A stretch of 64,000 nt of DNA, taken from the NCBI RefSeq assembly GCF_009649635.1, contig NZ_WJII01000001.1, positions 62,001 to 126,000 of the forward strand. The letters run 5' to 3'. Positions within the stretch are counted from its first letter, which is position 1. Each line of letters begins with the position of its first letter. Position numbers and translations under genes: made by a program. Shown here piece after piece: positions 26,515 through 35,196 of this stretch. This DNA comes from Microbacterium sp. SYP-A9085 (lineage in GTDB: Bacteria; Actinomycetota; Actinomycetes; Actinomycetales; Microbacteriaceae). The notes beneath the pieces were generated by a model that made no database searches, was not told the origin of the DNA, and worked only from the letters and a program-made list of their open reading frames with translations.

Positions 26515-27714
26515 GTGACCGAACGCGCACCCCTGTCCCGCAAACTGTCCGCGATCGCCGAGTCGGCGACTCTCAAGGTCGACGCGAAGGCGAAGGCCCT
26601 GAAGGCCCAGGGCAAGCCCGTCATCTCGTACGCCGCCGGCGAGCCGGACTTCGCCACGCCGCAGTTCGTCGTGGATGCCGCGGCCGAGGCCCTGCGCGAC
26701 CAGAAGAACTTCCGCTACACGCCGGCGGCCGGCCTGCCCGAACTGCGGCAGGCGATCGCCGCGAAGACGCTGCGCGACTCGGGCCTTGACGTGGACCCGG
26801 CCCAGGTCATCGTGACCAACGGCGGCAAGCAGGCCGTGTACCAGGCATTCCAGGCGATCGTGAACCCCGGCGACGAAGTGCTGCTGCCGGCGCCGTACTG
26901 GACCACCTACCCCGAGGCGATCCGGCTCGCCGACGGCACGCCGGTCGAGGTGTTCGCCGGCGCCGACCAGGACTACAAGGTCACCGTCGACCAGCTCGAG
27001 GCCGCCCGCACCACCAAGACCACGGCGCTCGTGTTCGTGTCGCCCTCGAACCCCACCGGTTCGGTGTACACGCCCGAGGAGACCGCCGCTATCGGCCGGT
27101 GGGCACTCGAGCACGGGATCTGGGTCATCTCCGACGAGATCTACCAGAACCTCGTCTACGACGGCGTGAAGGCCACCTCGATCGTGGAGGCGGTCCCGGA
27201 TGTCGCGGGCCAGACGATCCTCGTCAACGGCGTCGCCAAGACGTACGCGATGACCGGGTGGCGCCTGGGGTGGATGGTCGGGCCTCGCGACGCCATCGGC
27301 CTGGCCGCGAACCTGCAGTCGCACCTGTGCAGCAATGTCAACAACATCGCGCAGCGGGCCGCCATCGCCGCGCTGAACGGGCCGCAGGACGAGGCGGAGG
27401 GGTTCCGCCAGGCGTTCGACCGGCGGCGCCGGCTCGTCGTTGCGGAGCTGTCGAAGATCGACGGCGTCACTGTGCCCACCCCGCACGGCGCCTTCTATGT
27501 CTACCCCGACGTGCGGGAACTGCTCGGCCGCACCTGGGCCGGGCACACGCCCACCACATCGCTGGAGCTGGCCGATCTCATCCTGGACCGCGCCGAGGTC
27601 GCCGTCGTGCCCGGTGAGGCGTTCGGGCCGAGCGGCTATCTGCGGCTGTCGTACGCGCTCGGGGACGACCAGCTGTTGGAGGGCGTGCGGCGCCTCCAGC
27701 GCCTGTTCGCGTAG
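26515..27714 (+). CDS. Aspartate-type PLP aminotransferase
   Basis: A 399-residue class-I aminotransferase of the Igamma/AspC-like group (aspartate or prephenate aminotransferases), cytosolic. The PLP lysine is Lys242 in [27 protein letters not shown] (176-185), [12 protein letters not shown] (206-217) and the terminal arginine in [11 protein letters not shown] complete the site. The start is GTG 26515. It stands alone. Its position beside secE-nusG type housekeeping genes in many actinobacteria supports a role in aspartate synthesis, but a keto-acid preference cannot be read from the sequence. Confidence 0.92.
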   Translation: MTERAPLSRKLSAIAESATLKVDAKAKALKAQGKPVISYAAGEPDFATPQFVVDAAAEALRDQKNFRYTPAAGLPELRQAIAAKTLRDSGLDVDPAQVIVTNGGKQAVYQAFQAIVNPGDEVLLPAPYWTTYPEAIRLADGTPVEVFAGADQDYKVTVDQLEAARTTKTTALVFVSPSNPTGSVYTPEETAAIGRWALEHGIWVISDEIYQNLVYDGVKATSIVEAVPDVAGQTILVNGVAKTYAMTGWRLGWMVGPRDAIGLAANLQSHLCSNVNNIAQRAAIAALNGPQDEAEGFRQAFDRRRRLVVAELSKIDGVTVPTPHGAFYVYPDVRELLGRTWAGHTPTTSLELADLILDRAEVAVVPGEAFGPSGYLRLSYALGDDQLLEGVRRLQRLFA

Positions 27715-27938
27715 CGCGGCCGCAGCTCCTGCTCTTACTGTCGCGGCATCCCGCGTCCGGTACACGCTCGAACCCGCGGCATCCGCTGTCCGGCTCGCAG
27801 GACAAACCTGTGCCGGCCCGCCGCGTCCCCGGCGTGTCGCGGATGCTGCGCCGCATCGTCCTGCGACCTGAACACGCCACGCGACACGACACGACCGGCG
27901 GGCGAGCGTTCCCGTGCGCACGAACCGGGGCCGCGCCC
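27715..27938. other. Intergenic stretch before the mycofactocin promoter
   Basis: No gene found. There is a 7-bp inverted repeat GTGTCGC/GCGACAC enclosing about 50 bp around 27835-27900, whose left end resembles the units of the tandem repeat at 37258-37444. Otherwise nothing recognisable. Confidence 0.4.
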
Positions 27939-27969
27939 TTGACGGATCGCCGCCGGTGCTGGATAGTGT
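27939..27969 (+). promoter_or_regulatory. Candidate mftA promoter
   Basis: TTGACG (27939-27944) and TAGTGT (27964-27969) with a 19-bp spacer, slightly long. Transcription would begin near 27976, two bases before the palindrome at 27978-28000, leaving a leader of about 68 nt to mftA. Confidence 0.5.
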
Positions 27970-27977
27970 TCAGAACA

Positions 27978-28000
27978 TCAATGGCACTGGATGCCATTGA
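27978..28000. promoter_or_regulatory. Probable MftR operator at mftA
   Basis: A perfect inverted repeat with 9-bp arms: TCAATGGCA, spacer CTGGA, TGCCATTGA. The central 15 bases (TGGCACTGGATGCCA) recur with one change at 33009-33023 in front of mftR and mftE. It lies at the expected transcription start, so binding should repress mftABCD. MftR is a TetR-type repressor encoded at 32317-32943. Confidence 0.7.
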
Positions 28001-28043
28001 AGCGTCGGACACGGCGCGAGGCCGCTTCAGAGAGGATGTCGCC

Positions 28044-28139
28044 ATGGACACCACCACCACGCAGACGGACGCCGCCGAGGTCGAGGCCGAGTCGCTCGTC
28101 GAAGAGGTCTCGATCGACGGCATGTGCGGCGTCTACTGA
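28044..28139 (+). CDS. mftA: Mycofactocin precursor peptide MftA
   Basis: A 31-residue peptide, MDTTTTQTDAAEVEAESLVE followed by EVSIDGMCGVY. The C-terminal IDGMCGVY is the diagnostic mycofactocin core. In the known pathway MftC oxidatively decarboxylates the terminal Tyr and forms a Val-Tyr ring, MftE releases the dipeptide, MftD deaminates it to a redox cofactor, and MftF adds glucose units. The acidic leader is the part recognised by MftB. AGAGGATG upstream is a modest ribosome site. It is the first gene of mftABCD, 10 bp before mftB. Confidence 0.97.
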   Translation: MDTTTTQTDAAEVEAESLVEEVSIDGMCGVY

Positions 28140-28149
28140 GCCGACATCC

Positions 28150-28425
28150 ATGTCCGAGCTCACTCTGGAGAGCTCGCTGCGCCTGCACCCCCGCGTCTCC
28201 GTGCGGCCCGAGCCGTTCGGCGCGCTGCTGTACCACTTCGGCACGCGTCAGCTCTCCTTCCTGAAATCCCCCCAACTGCTGGCCGTCGTCGAGCAGATGA
28301 CCGCGGCATCCACCGTGGACCAGGCCCTGCACGCCGCCGGCGTGCCCGAGGCCGACTTCCCCCAGTACCTGCGCGCACTGCAGACCCTGTGCGCATCGGA
28401 CATGCTCGTCGAGGAGGCCGCATGA
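28150..28425 (+). CDS. mftB: Mycofactocin peptide chaperone MftB
   Basis: A 91-residue RiPP recognition element that presents MftA to the radical-SAM enzyme MftC. The pattern LHPRVSVRPEPFGALLYHFGTRQLSFLKSPQLLAVVE (about 11-47) is typical of the PqqD-like fold, where this family keeps the GALLYHF and LSFL stretch. It starts 10 bp after mftA and its stop overlaps the mftC start by 4 bp (ATGA), so stoichiometric synthesis with MftC is likely. Confidence 0.95.
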   Translation: MSELTLESSLRLHPRVSVRPEPFGALLYHFGTRQLSFLKSPQLLAVVEQMTAASTVDQALHAAGVPEADFPQYLRALQTLCASDMLVEEAA

Positions 28426-29669
28426 CCCTCATCGCCCCGCCGCCGAGGCCTATGCGCCTTGTCGACCACTTCGAGACCGGGCTGAACTCGCCGATCTGCC
28501 TCACGTGGGAGCTGACGTACGCATGCAACCTGTCGTGCGTGCACTGCCTGTCCGCATCCGGGCGACGCGATCCGCGGGAGCTGAGCACCGAGGAGTGCAA
28601 GGCCGTGATCGACGAGCTGCAGCGGATGAAGGTGTTCTACGTGAACATCGGCGGCGGCGAGCCGACGGTGCGGGCCGACTTCTGGGAGATCGTCGACTAC
28701 GCCACCAGCCACGACGTCGGCGTGAAGTTCTCCACGAACGGCGTGCGCATCACCGACGAGATCGCTGCCCGGCTCGCGCAGAACGACTACGTCGACATCC
28801 AGATCTCGCTCGACGGCGCCACCGCGGAGGTCAACGACGCCATCCGCGGGCCGGGCTCGTTCGACCTTGCGATCCGCGCCCTGGAGCGGCTCTTTTCGGC
28901 CGGGATGACGCGGCTGAAGCTGTCCGTGGTGTGCACGCGCACGAACATCGGCCAGCTCGACGAGTTCAAGGCCATCGCCGACCGCTACGGCGCGCAGCTG
29001 CGCCTGACCCGGCTGCGGCCGGCCGGGCGCGGCGCCGACGTGTGGAACGAGCTGCACCCGACCCAGGATCAGCAGCGCGAGCTCTACGAGTGGCTGGTGC
29101 GGCACGCCGACGAAGTGCTCACCGGCGACTCGTTCTTCCATCTGTCCGCGCTCGGCGAATCTCTGCCCGGGCTGAACCTGTGCGGCGCGGGCCGCGTGGT
29201 CTGCCTGATCGACCCGATCGGCGACGTGTACGCCTGCCCGTTCGCGATCCACGAGGAGTTCCTCGCGGGGTCGATCCGCGACGGCGGGTTCGGCACGGTA
29301 TGGCGCGACTCCGCCCTGTTCGCGAAGCTGCGCGCCCCACAGTCCGGCGGCGCATGCCGCAGCTGCCAGTTCTTCGACACATGCAAGGGCGGATGCATGG
29401 CGGCGAAGTTCTTCACCGGCCTGCCGCTGGACGGCCCCGACCCGGAGTGCGTGCGCGGCTTCGGCGAAGAGGCGCTCGCCCGCACCGACCGCACGCGTCC
29501 GAAGCCGAGCGTGGACCGCTCGCACCGGACCTCCCCGCCGCGGCCCCGCGGCGGGTCGCGGCCGGTGCCCGTGACGCTGCAGCGGATGCGGCCGGCCGCC
29601 CCGCCCGTGTCGGCGTGCGAGGAGAGCCCCGTCGCCGAGTACATCGCCGGCCTGAAGGGAACACACTGA
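28422..29669 (+). CDS. mftC: Mycofactocin radical SAM maturase MftC
   Basis: A 415-residue radical-SAM/SPASM enzyme acting on the C-terminal Val-Tyr of MftA. The SAM cluster ligands are Cys35, Cys39 and Cys42 in TYACNLSCVHCLS; GGGEPTVR follows. The SPASM region at about 255-335 has the cysteines of LCGAGRVVCL, YACPFAIH, and CRSCQFFDTCKGGCMAAK for two auxiliary iron-sulfur clusters. A Pro/Arg-rich tail of about 60 residues follows (PPRPRGGSRPVP), longer than the core domain needs. Start fixed by the ATGA overlap with mftB. Confidence 0.97.
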   Translation: MTLIAPPPRPMRLVDHFETGLNSPICLTWELTYACNLSCVHCLSASGRRDPRELSTEECKAVIDELQRMKVFYVNIGGGEPTVRADFWEIVDYATSHDVGVKFSTNGVRITDEIAARLAQNDYVDIQISLDGATAEVNDAIRGPGSFDLAIRALERLFSAGMTRLKLSVVCTRTNIGQLDEFKAIADRYGAQLRLTRLRPAGRGADVWNELHPTQDQQRELYEWLVRHADEVLTGDSFFHLSALGESLPGLNLCGAGRVVCLIDPIGDVYACPFAIHEEFLAGSIRDGGFGTVWRDSALFAKLRAPQSGGACRSCQFFDTCKGGCMAAKFFTGLPLDGPDPECVRGFGEEALARTDRTRPKPSVDRSHRTSPPRPRGGSRPVPVTLQRMRPAAPPVSACEESPVAEYIAGLKGTH

Positions 29670-29670
29670 C

Positions 29671-30876
29671 GTGGCACGGAATGCCTGGTTCGAGACCGTC
29701 GCCGAGGCCCAGCGACGTGCGCAGCGGCGCCTCCCGGCGTCGGTCTACTCCGCGCTGCTCGCGGGATCCGAGAAGGGCGTCACCTACGCCGACAACACCG
29801 CCGCCTTCAGCGAGCTCGGGATGTCGCCGCACGTGGCCGGGCTCCCCGCGCAGCGGGACCTGACCACAACGGTCCTCGGCGTCGACCAGTCCTTCCCGGT
29901 CGTGATAAGCCCCACCGGCGTCCAGGCGGTCGACCCCGACGGCGAGGTCGCCGTGGCCCGCGCGGCGGCGGCCCGCGGCATAGCGATGTCGCTGAGCTCG
30001 TTCGCGAGCAAGTCCGTCGAGGAGGTGGCCGCCGCCGGCGCCCCGCTGCACTACCAGGTGTACTGGCAGGGCGGTCGCGACATCATCGCGAAGCGCCTCG
30101 AGCGCGCCCGCGCCGCCGGCGCGAGGGCGATCATCCTCACCCTGGACTGGTCGTTCTCGCACGGCCGCGACTGGGGGAGCCCGCACATCCCCGAGCGCGT
30201 GTCGCTGAAGACGCTGCTCGGCTACGTGCCCACCGCCATCGCGCGGCCCGGCTGGGCGCTCCGGTTCGTGCGGCGCGGCATCCCGGACCTGTCCGTCCCG
30301 AACCTCGTCGTCGGCGACGAGCCGGCCCCGACGTTCTTCGGCGCGTACGGCGAGTGGATGTCGACGCCGCCGCCCACGTGGGAGGACCTCGCATGGGTGC
30401 GTGGCCTGTGGGACGGCCCGATGATGCTGAAGGGCATCTCGCGCCTCGATGACGCCCGCCGGGCGGTGGATGTCGGGATGACCGCTATCTCGGTGTCGAA
30501 CCACGGCGGCAACAACCTCGACTCCACGCCCGCGTCGATCCGGCTGCTGCCGGACATCGCCGCGGCCGTGGGCGACGAGGTCGAGGTGCTCCTGGACGGC
30601 GGGATCCGCCGCGGCGGGGATGTCGCGAAGGCGCTCGCGCTGGGCGCGAAGGCCGTGCTGATCGGCCGCGCGTACCTGTGGGGGCTGGCGGCGAACGGCC
30701 AGGCGGGTGTGGAGAACGTGCTCGACATCCTGCGCGGTGGCCTCGACTCCGCGCTGTACGGCCTCGGCCGCGGGAGCGTCCACGATCTGCGGCCGGAGGA
30801 CCTGTGGATCCCGCCCGGGTTCACCCGGCGGCTCGGCGTTCCGCGCACGGAGGACGTCCCCGCGGTGTCCGCCTAG
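29671..30876 (+). CDS. mftD: Pre-mycofactocin synthase MftD
   Basis: A 401-residue FMN enzyme of the lactate dehydrogenase/glycolate oxidase family. In mycofactocin synthesis it oxidatively deaminates the AHDP intermediate, giving the redox-active alpha-keto amide. Family blocks: VVISPTGVQAVDPDGEVAVARAAAARGIAMSLSSFASKSVEEV, YQVYWQGGRD, LKGISRLDDARRAVDVG, ISVSNHGGNNLDSTPASI, and LLDGGIRRGGDVAKALALGAKAVLIGR at the FMN phosphate. GTG start directly after mftC (1-bp gap). It ends this transcription arm; mftG converges from the other side 7 bp away. Confidence 0.96.
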   Translation: MARNAWFETVAEAQRRAQRRLPASVYSALLAGSEKGVTYADNTAAFSELGMSPHVAGLPAQRDLTTTVLGVDQSFPVVISPTGVQAVDPDGEVAVARAAAARGIAMSLSSFASKSVEEVAAAGAPLHYQVYWQGGRDIIAKRLERARAAGARAIILTLDWSFSHGRDWGSPHIPERVSLKTLLGYVPTAIARPGWALRFVRRGIPDLSVPNLVVGDEPAPTFFGAYGEWMSTPPPTWEDLAWVRGLWDGPMMLKGISRLDDARRAVDVGMTAISVSNHGGNNLDSTPASIRLLPDIAAAVGDEVEVLLDGGIRRGGDVAKALALGAKAVLIGRAYLWGLAANGQAGVENVLDILRGGLDSALYGLGRGSVHDLRPEDLWIPPGFTRRLGVPRTEDVPAVSA

Positions 30877-30883
30877 CGCGGGT

Positions 30884-32320
30884 TCACTCCGCGGCCATCA
30901 GCTCGGCGATCCGCTCGCCGATCAGGACCGCCGCGAGCGCCGTGCCGCGCGAGGGGACGTGCGGCAGCAGGGACGCGTCCGCGATCCGCAGATTCTCGGT
31001 GTCGTGGACGCGTCCGTGCGCGTCGGCGACGGCGTCCGGGTCCTCCGCGGCCCCCATCCGCGCAGTGCCGCACGAGTGCAGCGCAGTGCCCAGCGGCCCC
31101 GGCTCGGGTGCCACCCACGCGACGAGGTCGGCCATCTCGCTCGAGCGGAGGATGCCGTCGGCGGCCCGGACCGCGGCGCGCAGCGCGGCGCGCTCGATGT
31201 CGTGCGACAGGTAGCCGTACCGCACCATGGACGCGGGGCCGAGCGTCACCGCGCCGCGCGACAGCGGCTCGGCGAGGGTGACCCGCAGGTCGAGCGCGCC
31301 GGTCGCGGTCGCGTCGCCGGTGAGAATCGCCGCCGTCGGCAGCACCGCGAGGAGCATCTCGACACCGAGCCCGGCCACGGTCCCCGCGGGCGCGTTCCAC
31401 GCCGCGGTCCACGCCGCGCCGAGCGCGGGCGGCGTGCCCCGCAGCCGCCACGACACGTCGATCGCGGCGTGGTCGGAGAGGTTGCGGCCCACGCCGCGGC
31501 GCGCGAGGACGTGCGCGGCCGCGGGATCGCAGGCGGCGGCATCCCCCACTCCGGATCGCAGCAGCAGCCGCGGCGTCTCAATGGCGCCTGCGCACAGCAC
31601 GACCTCGTCTGCGGCCACGAACTCGTGGATGCCGTCGACCACGACGTCGACGCCCACCGCGCGGCGCCCCTGGAAGCGGATGCGCTGCGCGGTCGCGCCG
31701 GGCCGGACCTCCACGGACGCCGCGGCCAGCAGCGGCGCGTAGGCGCGGTCGACGCTCCACCGGTCCGCGCCGACCGCGTTGCGCGGGACGAGCCCGACTC
31801 CGGAAGGCCCGCCGCCGTTCTTGTCCGCCTCGCGGACCGCGCCGGCGGCGACGACGGCCGCGAGGAACGCACGGGTGAGCGGGTCGTCGGCGCCGGTGCG
31901 CTGCACGGGGACGGGGCCGCTGCGCCCGTGCACGGGTGCGTCCGGGAAATCGCGGTCGGACTCGAGCCGCCGCAGCGCGGGAAGGCACGCCTCGTACGAC
32001 CACGGCGCGCCGGCTGTCGCCGCCCAGGAGGCGAAGTCGTCGGGGTGCGGACGCTGGAACACGGCACCGTTGACCGCCGTGCTGCCGCCCGGCATCCGCC
32101 CCCGGGCGATGCGCCACGGACGGCCGGGCACGAGCTCGGCGTCGTACGTCCACGTCGAGGGCAGGTCGGGCATTCCCCCGCGGACGGTCCATGCCGCGTC
32201 CGGCATGTGCGCCGTGCCGGCCTCGAGGAGCACGACGTGGTCCCCCTGGGCGCCCAGGCGCGCGGCGAGCGGGATGCCGGAGGCGCCCGCCCCGACGATG
32301 ACGACGCGGCGGGAGGTCAC
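30884..32320 (-). CDS. mftG: Mycofactocin-associated GMC oxidoreductase MftG
   Basis: A 478-residue GMC-family flavoprotein. The FAD motif GAGASG lies at 10-15, GGSTAVNGAVFQRPHPDDFASW is the GMC signature, and the C-terminal SCGTARMGAAEDPDAVAD and LRIADASLLPHVPSRGT blocks carry the active-site His. MftG is reported to pass electrons from reduced mycofactocin to the respiratory chain. The GTG start overlaps the mftR stop (GTGA), so mftR-mftG form a unit read against mftABCD, with only 7 bp between the MftD and MftG stops. In mycobacteria mftG follows mftF; here it is moved. Confidence 0.92.
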   Translation of the reverse strand: MTSRRVVIVGAGASGIPLAARLGAQGDHVVLLEAGTAHMPDAAWTVRGGMPDLPSTWTYDAELVPGRPWRIARGRMPGGSTAVNGAVFQRPHPDDFASWAATAGAPWSYEACLPALRRLESDRDFPDAPVHGRSGPVPVQRTGADDPLTRAFLAAVVAAGAVREADKNGGGPSGVGLVPRNAVGADRWSVDRAYAPLLAAASVEVRPGATAQRIRFQGRRAVGVDVVVDGIHEFVAADEVVLCAGAIETPRLLLRSGVGDAAACDPAAAHVLARRGVGRNLSDHAAIDVSWRLRGTPPALGAAWTAAWNAPAGTVAGLGVEMLLAVLPTAAILTGDATATGALDLRVTLAEPLSRGAVTLGPASMVRYGYLSHDIERAALRAAVRAADGILRSSEMADLVAWVAPEPGPLGTALHSCGTARMGAAEDPDAVADAHGRVHDTENLRIADASLLPHVPSRGTALAAVLIGERIAELMAAE

Positions 32321-32943
32321 CGGCGCGGCCCGCCGTCCCATGCGACGTCCGAGAACACTTCGCGCAGCCCGCGGAACGCGGCGTCGATCACGGCGAGCAG
32401 GTCGGCTTCGGGCGCCATCAGCCACTGCTCGTAGGCCGACAGCGAGATGCCCAGGCACGCCCAGGCCACCGCCTGCGGCAGCGCCTCGTGGGCGGGCACG
32501 CCGCGGCGGCGGGCGACGAAGTCGGCGATGACGGCGCGCCAGGCGGCGTAGCGGACCGTGGAGTGCGCGACGAGACCGGGGGTGCCGAGCAGGATCTGCA
32601 TGCGATGCCGGTGGCGGTCCCGTTCGTCGGCAGGCACGTCGTTGAAGCGGTGCACGGCGTCGCGGATCGCCTCGATCATCGGCTGGTCGTCCGGGGCCGC
32701 AGCCAGGCGGGCGCGGAACTCGTCCAGCAGCGCGCCGAAGTCGCCCCAGGCGAGGTCGTTCTTCGAGGGGAAGTACCGGAAGAACGTGCGGCGCCCGATA
32801 CCGGCGGCGGCGGCGACATCCTCCACCGTGACCGCGTCGAATCCGCGGGCGATGAAGAGGTCCAGTCCGATCCGGGCGAGCTCGGCCCGCGTCGTCGAGG
32901 GCGCGCGGCCGCGGCGCGTGCCGATGGCGTACGGAGCGGACAC
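32317..32943 (-). CDS. mftR: TetR-family regulator MftR
   Basis: A 208-residue TetR regulator. The helix-turn-helix is LARIGLDLFIARGFDAVTVEDVAAAAGIGRRTFFRYFPSKNDL (about 23-65); the rest is the ligand and dimer domain. MftR in mycobacteria represses the mft genes and responds to long-chain acyl-CoA. The GTG start at 32943 has AGAAGGGA upstream. It is divergent from mftE, and the 135-bp gap holds two copies of the putative operator, so it probably controls itself with mftG, mftE-F and mftA-D. Confidence 0.88.
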   Translation of the reverse strand: MSAPYAIGTRRGRAPSTTRAELARIGLDLFIARGFDAVTVEDVAAAAGIGRRTFFRYFPSKNDLAWGDFGALLDEFRARLAAAPDDQPMIEAIRDAVHRFNDVPADERDRHRHRMQILLGTPGLVAHSTVRYAAWRAVIADFVARRRGVPAHEALPQAVAWACLGISLSAYEQWLMAPEADLLAVIDAAFRGLREVFSDVAWDGGPRR

Positions 32944-32987
32944 CGTCGTCCCTTCTGTCTGTGCGGGATGCCGCGACCGGCCGGCTC

Positions 32988-33023
32988 TGGCACCGGATGG
33001 CCGGGATGTGGCACCGGATGCCA
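32988..33023. promoter_or_regulatory. Probable MftR operators between mftR and mftE
   Basis: TGGCACCGGATGCCA (33009-33023) is a perfect TGGCA/TGCCA inverted repeat and differs at one of 15 bases from the centre of the mftA operator. A second, degenerate copy, TGGCACCGGATGGCC (32988-33002), lies exactly 21 bp upstream in the same orientation. A TAAGCT box (33025-33030) right after it could be the -10 for mftE. Confidence 0.65.
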
Positions 33024-33078
33024 GTAAGCTACCCCGCAACGACCCCCGACGGCCACCTCGGACGACGACAGGACACCG

Positions 33079-33795
33079 ATGCACCAGGATCCGGCACTGG
33101 CGGATGCGCCGTGGCCCACGATCCCGGAGGGCCTCACGGTGCTGATCCCGGTGGGCTCGACCGAGCAGCACGGCCCGCACCTGCCCCTCGACGTCGACAC
33201 CGTGATCGCCGTCGCCGTCAGCACCGCCGCCGCGGATCGGTGCGGGCCGTCGGTGCGGGTGGCCCCGGCCGTGGCGTTCGGGGCGAGCGGGGAGCACCAG
33301 CACTTCCCCGGAACGATCTCGATCGGCACCGAGGCGCTCGCACACACCCTGACCGAGCTGGGCCGCTCGGTGCGCACGTGGGCGGCCCGGGTCGTGTTCG
33401 TCAACGGCCACGGCGGCAATATCGAGGCGCTGGAGCGGGCCGTCGCGGTGCTGACGGCAGAGGGCGCGGATGTCGGGTGGCTGCCGTGCCGCCACGGCGA
33501 CGCGCACGCCGGCCGGCCGGAGACGAGCCTGATGCTCCACCTCGCGCCGCACCGGGTCGATATGTCGGCCGCGGCGCCCGGCGAGACGGCGTCGATGTCC
33601 GACCTGATGCCGCGGCTGCGCGCGTCCGGAGTCCGGGCGGTGTCGCCGAACGGCATCCTCGGCGATCCGCGCCAGGCGTCGGCGGCGGAGGGCGCGGCGC
33701 TGCTCGCGCGCATGACCGGCGAAGTGGCCGCCGCGATCGTGGCCGGGGCGGCACGCGCCGGGTCACTGCCAGGCGCCGACGGGGCGAACGCATGA
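33079..33795 (+). CDS. mftE: Mycofactocin precursor peptidase MftE
   Basis: A 238-residue creatininase-family metallopeptidase that cuts modified MftA to free the C-terminal AHDP unit. Metal and active-site motifs are visible: STEQHGPHLPLDVDTV (about 28-43, Glu/His/Asp ligands), GEHQHFPGT (74-82) and VNGHGGNIEAL. It is separated from mftABCD by the inverted mftG-mftR pair and is followed by mftF with a 4-bp ATGA overlap. Confidence 0.95.
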   Translation: MHQDPALADAPWPTIPEGLTVLIPVGSTEQHGPHLPLDVDTVIAVAVSTAAADRCGPSVRVAPAVAFGASGEHQHFPGTISIGTEALAHTLTELGRSVRTWAARVVFVNGHGGNIEALERAVAVLTAEGADVGWLPCRHGDAHAGRPETSLMLHLAPHRVDMSAAAPGETASMSDLMPRLRASGVRAVSPNGILGDPRQASAAEGAALLARMTGEVAAAIVAGAARAGSLPGADGANA

Positions 33796-35189
33796 CCGGC
33801 GTGCCGGCCGGGACCGTGCTCAGGCTGGGCACCGACGTGTGGCGATACGCGGACGGCCGGATCCTCGTGGGCGGCGCCCCCACGCGGGTGATGCGGCTGC
33901 GTCCCGCGGCGGCCCGACTCGTCGCGGACGGCACGCTGACGGCATCCGACCCCGCGTCCGCACGGCTCGCGGACCGACTGCTGGACGCCGGCATCGCGCA
34001 TCCCGACCCGGACACCCTGCCGCGGATCCCGCTGGGCGACCTCACGGTCGTCGTCCCCGTGCACGGCCGGCCGACAGAGCTGGAGCGGCTGCTGGCAGGT
34101 CTCCGCGAGCTCAGCGTGCTCGTCGTGGACGACGGCACGCCGGAGCCGGTCGCATCCGCCCTCCGTGCCGTCGTCGCGGCGGGGGGCGCGCGGCTGTTGC
34201 GCACCGAACGCAACGCGGGGCCGGCGAGCGCGCGCAACCACGGGCTGCGTCACGTGCAGACGCCGTTCGTCGCGTTCGTCGACTCGGATGTGGTGCTCGA
34301 CGTCGAGGCATTGGCGCGGATGCTGCGCCACTTCGCCGATCCCGGGCTCGCCCTCGTGGGCCCGCGGATCGTCGGCACCGGCCCGGGCCGCACGTGGGTG
34401 GAGCGGTACGAGAACGCCCGGTCCTCCGTGGACCTGGGGCGCCGAGCGGCGCTCGTGCGCCCCCGGTCCCCGGTCGCGTGGATCTCCAGCACCTGCCTGG
34501 TCGCGCGCGTCGACGCGCTGGAGGGTGGGTTCACCGACGGGATGCGCGTCGCGGAGGACGTCGACCTCGTCTGGCGCCTGGACGAGGCCGGATGGCGGGT
34601 GCGGTACGACCCGGCCGTCACGGTCGCACACGAGCATCGGCGCGACATGCGTCGGTGGTTCGGCCGCAAGTTCTTCTACGGCACCGGTGCTGCGGCGCTG
34701 GCCGACCGGCATCCTGCCGCTATCCCGCCGGCGATCCTGCGTCCGTGGTCCGCCGTGGTCGTGGTCGCCCTGTGCAGCGTGCGCTGGTGGTCGATCCCCG
34801 TGGCGGGCGCGGTCGCCGCCGGCGCCGCGTGGCGGCTCGGGCGGCGACTGGGCACCGGAGCCGACGCGCGCGTCCTGCCGTGGCGGCTCGTGGGCGGCGG
34901 GGTGCTGTCGGCGCTGACACAGGTGTCCGCGCTGGCCCTGCGGCACTGGTGGCCGGTCGGGGCGGCGGCCGCCGTCGTGTCGCGACGGGCACGGTGGCTC
35001 ATCGGCGTCGCGGCGCTCGTCGACGGCGTCATCGAGCACCGGCGGCTGCGCGCGGACCTGGATCTGCCGCGGTTCATCCTCGCGCGGCGGCTGGACGACA
35101 TGGCGTACGGTGCGGGCGTGTGGTGGGGGTGCCTGCGGCGCGGGAGTTTCCGTGCGCTGCGCATCGAGCTGCGCCCGCCACGCCGGTAG
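33792..35189 (+). CDS. mftF: Mycofactocin glycosyltransferase MftF
   Basis: A 465-residue family-2 glycosyltransferase that attaches the oligoglucose tail of mycofactocin. The N-terminal domain (1-75) is followed by VVVPVHGRPTELERLLAGL, NAGPASARNHGL and the metal-binding FVDSDVVLD. GGFTDGMRVAEDVDLVWRLDEAGWRVRY carries the acceptor and catalytic residues. The C-terminal third (about 320-400) has hydrophobic stretches (AVVVVALCSVRWWSIPVAGAVAAGAAW, VGAAAAV) suggesting membrane association. The ATG overlaps the mftE stop. It is the last mft gene. Confidence 0.94.
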   Translation: MTGVPAGTVLRLGTDVWRYADGRILVGGAPTRVMRLRPAAARLVADGTLTASDPASARLADRLLDAGIAHPDPDTLPRIPLGDLTVVVPVHGRPTELERLLAGLRELSVLVVDDGTPEPVASALRAVVAAGGARLLRTERNAGPASARNHGLRHVQTPFVAFVDSDVVLDVEALARMLRHFADPGLALVGPRIVGTGPGRTWVERYENARSSVDLGRRAALVRPRSPVAWISSTCLVARVDALEGGFTDGMRVAEDVDLVWRLDEAGWRVRYDPAVTVAHEHRRDMRRWFGRKFFYGTGAAALADRHPAAIPPAILRPWSAVVVVALCSVRWWSIPVAGAVAAGAAWRLGRRLGTGADARVLPWRLVGGGVLSALTQVSALALRHWWPVGAAAAVVSRRARWLIGVAALVDGVIEHRRLRADLDLPRFILARRLDDMAYGAGVWWGCLRRGSFRALRIELRPPRR

Positions 35190-35196
35190 CGGCGGG

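Noticed and set aside
27964..27975. TAGTGTTCA-like sequence at the mftA promoter as a third copy of the GTTCACTTGTGAAC operator
   Set aside because: Only the TAGTGTTCA part is shared; the right arm reads GAAC directly after a single base (GTTCAGAAC), so it is a different short palindrome and the rest is the -10 box.
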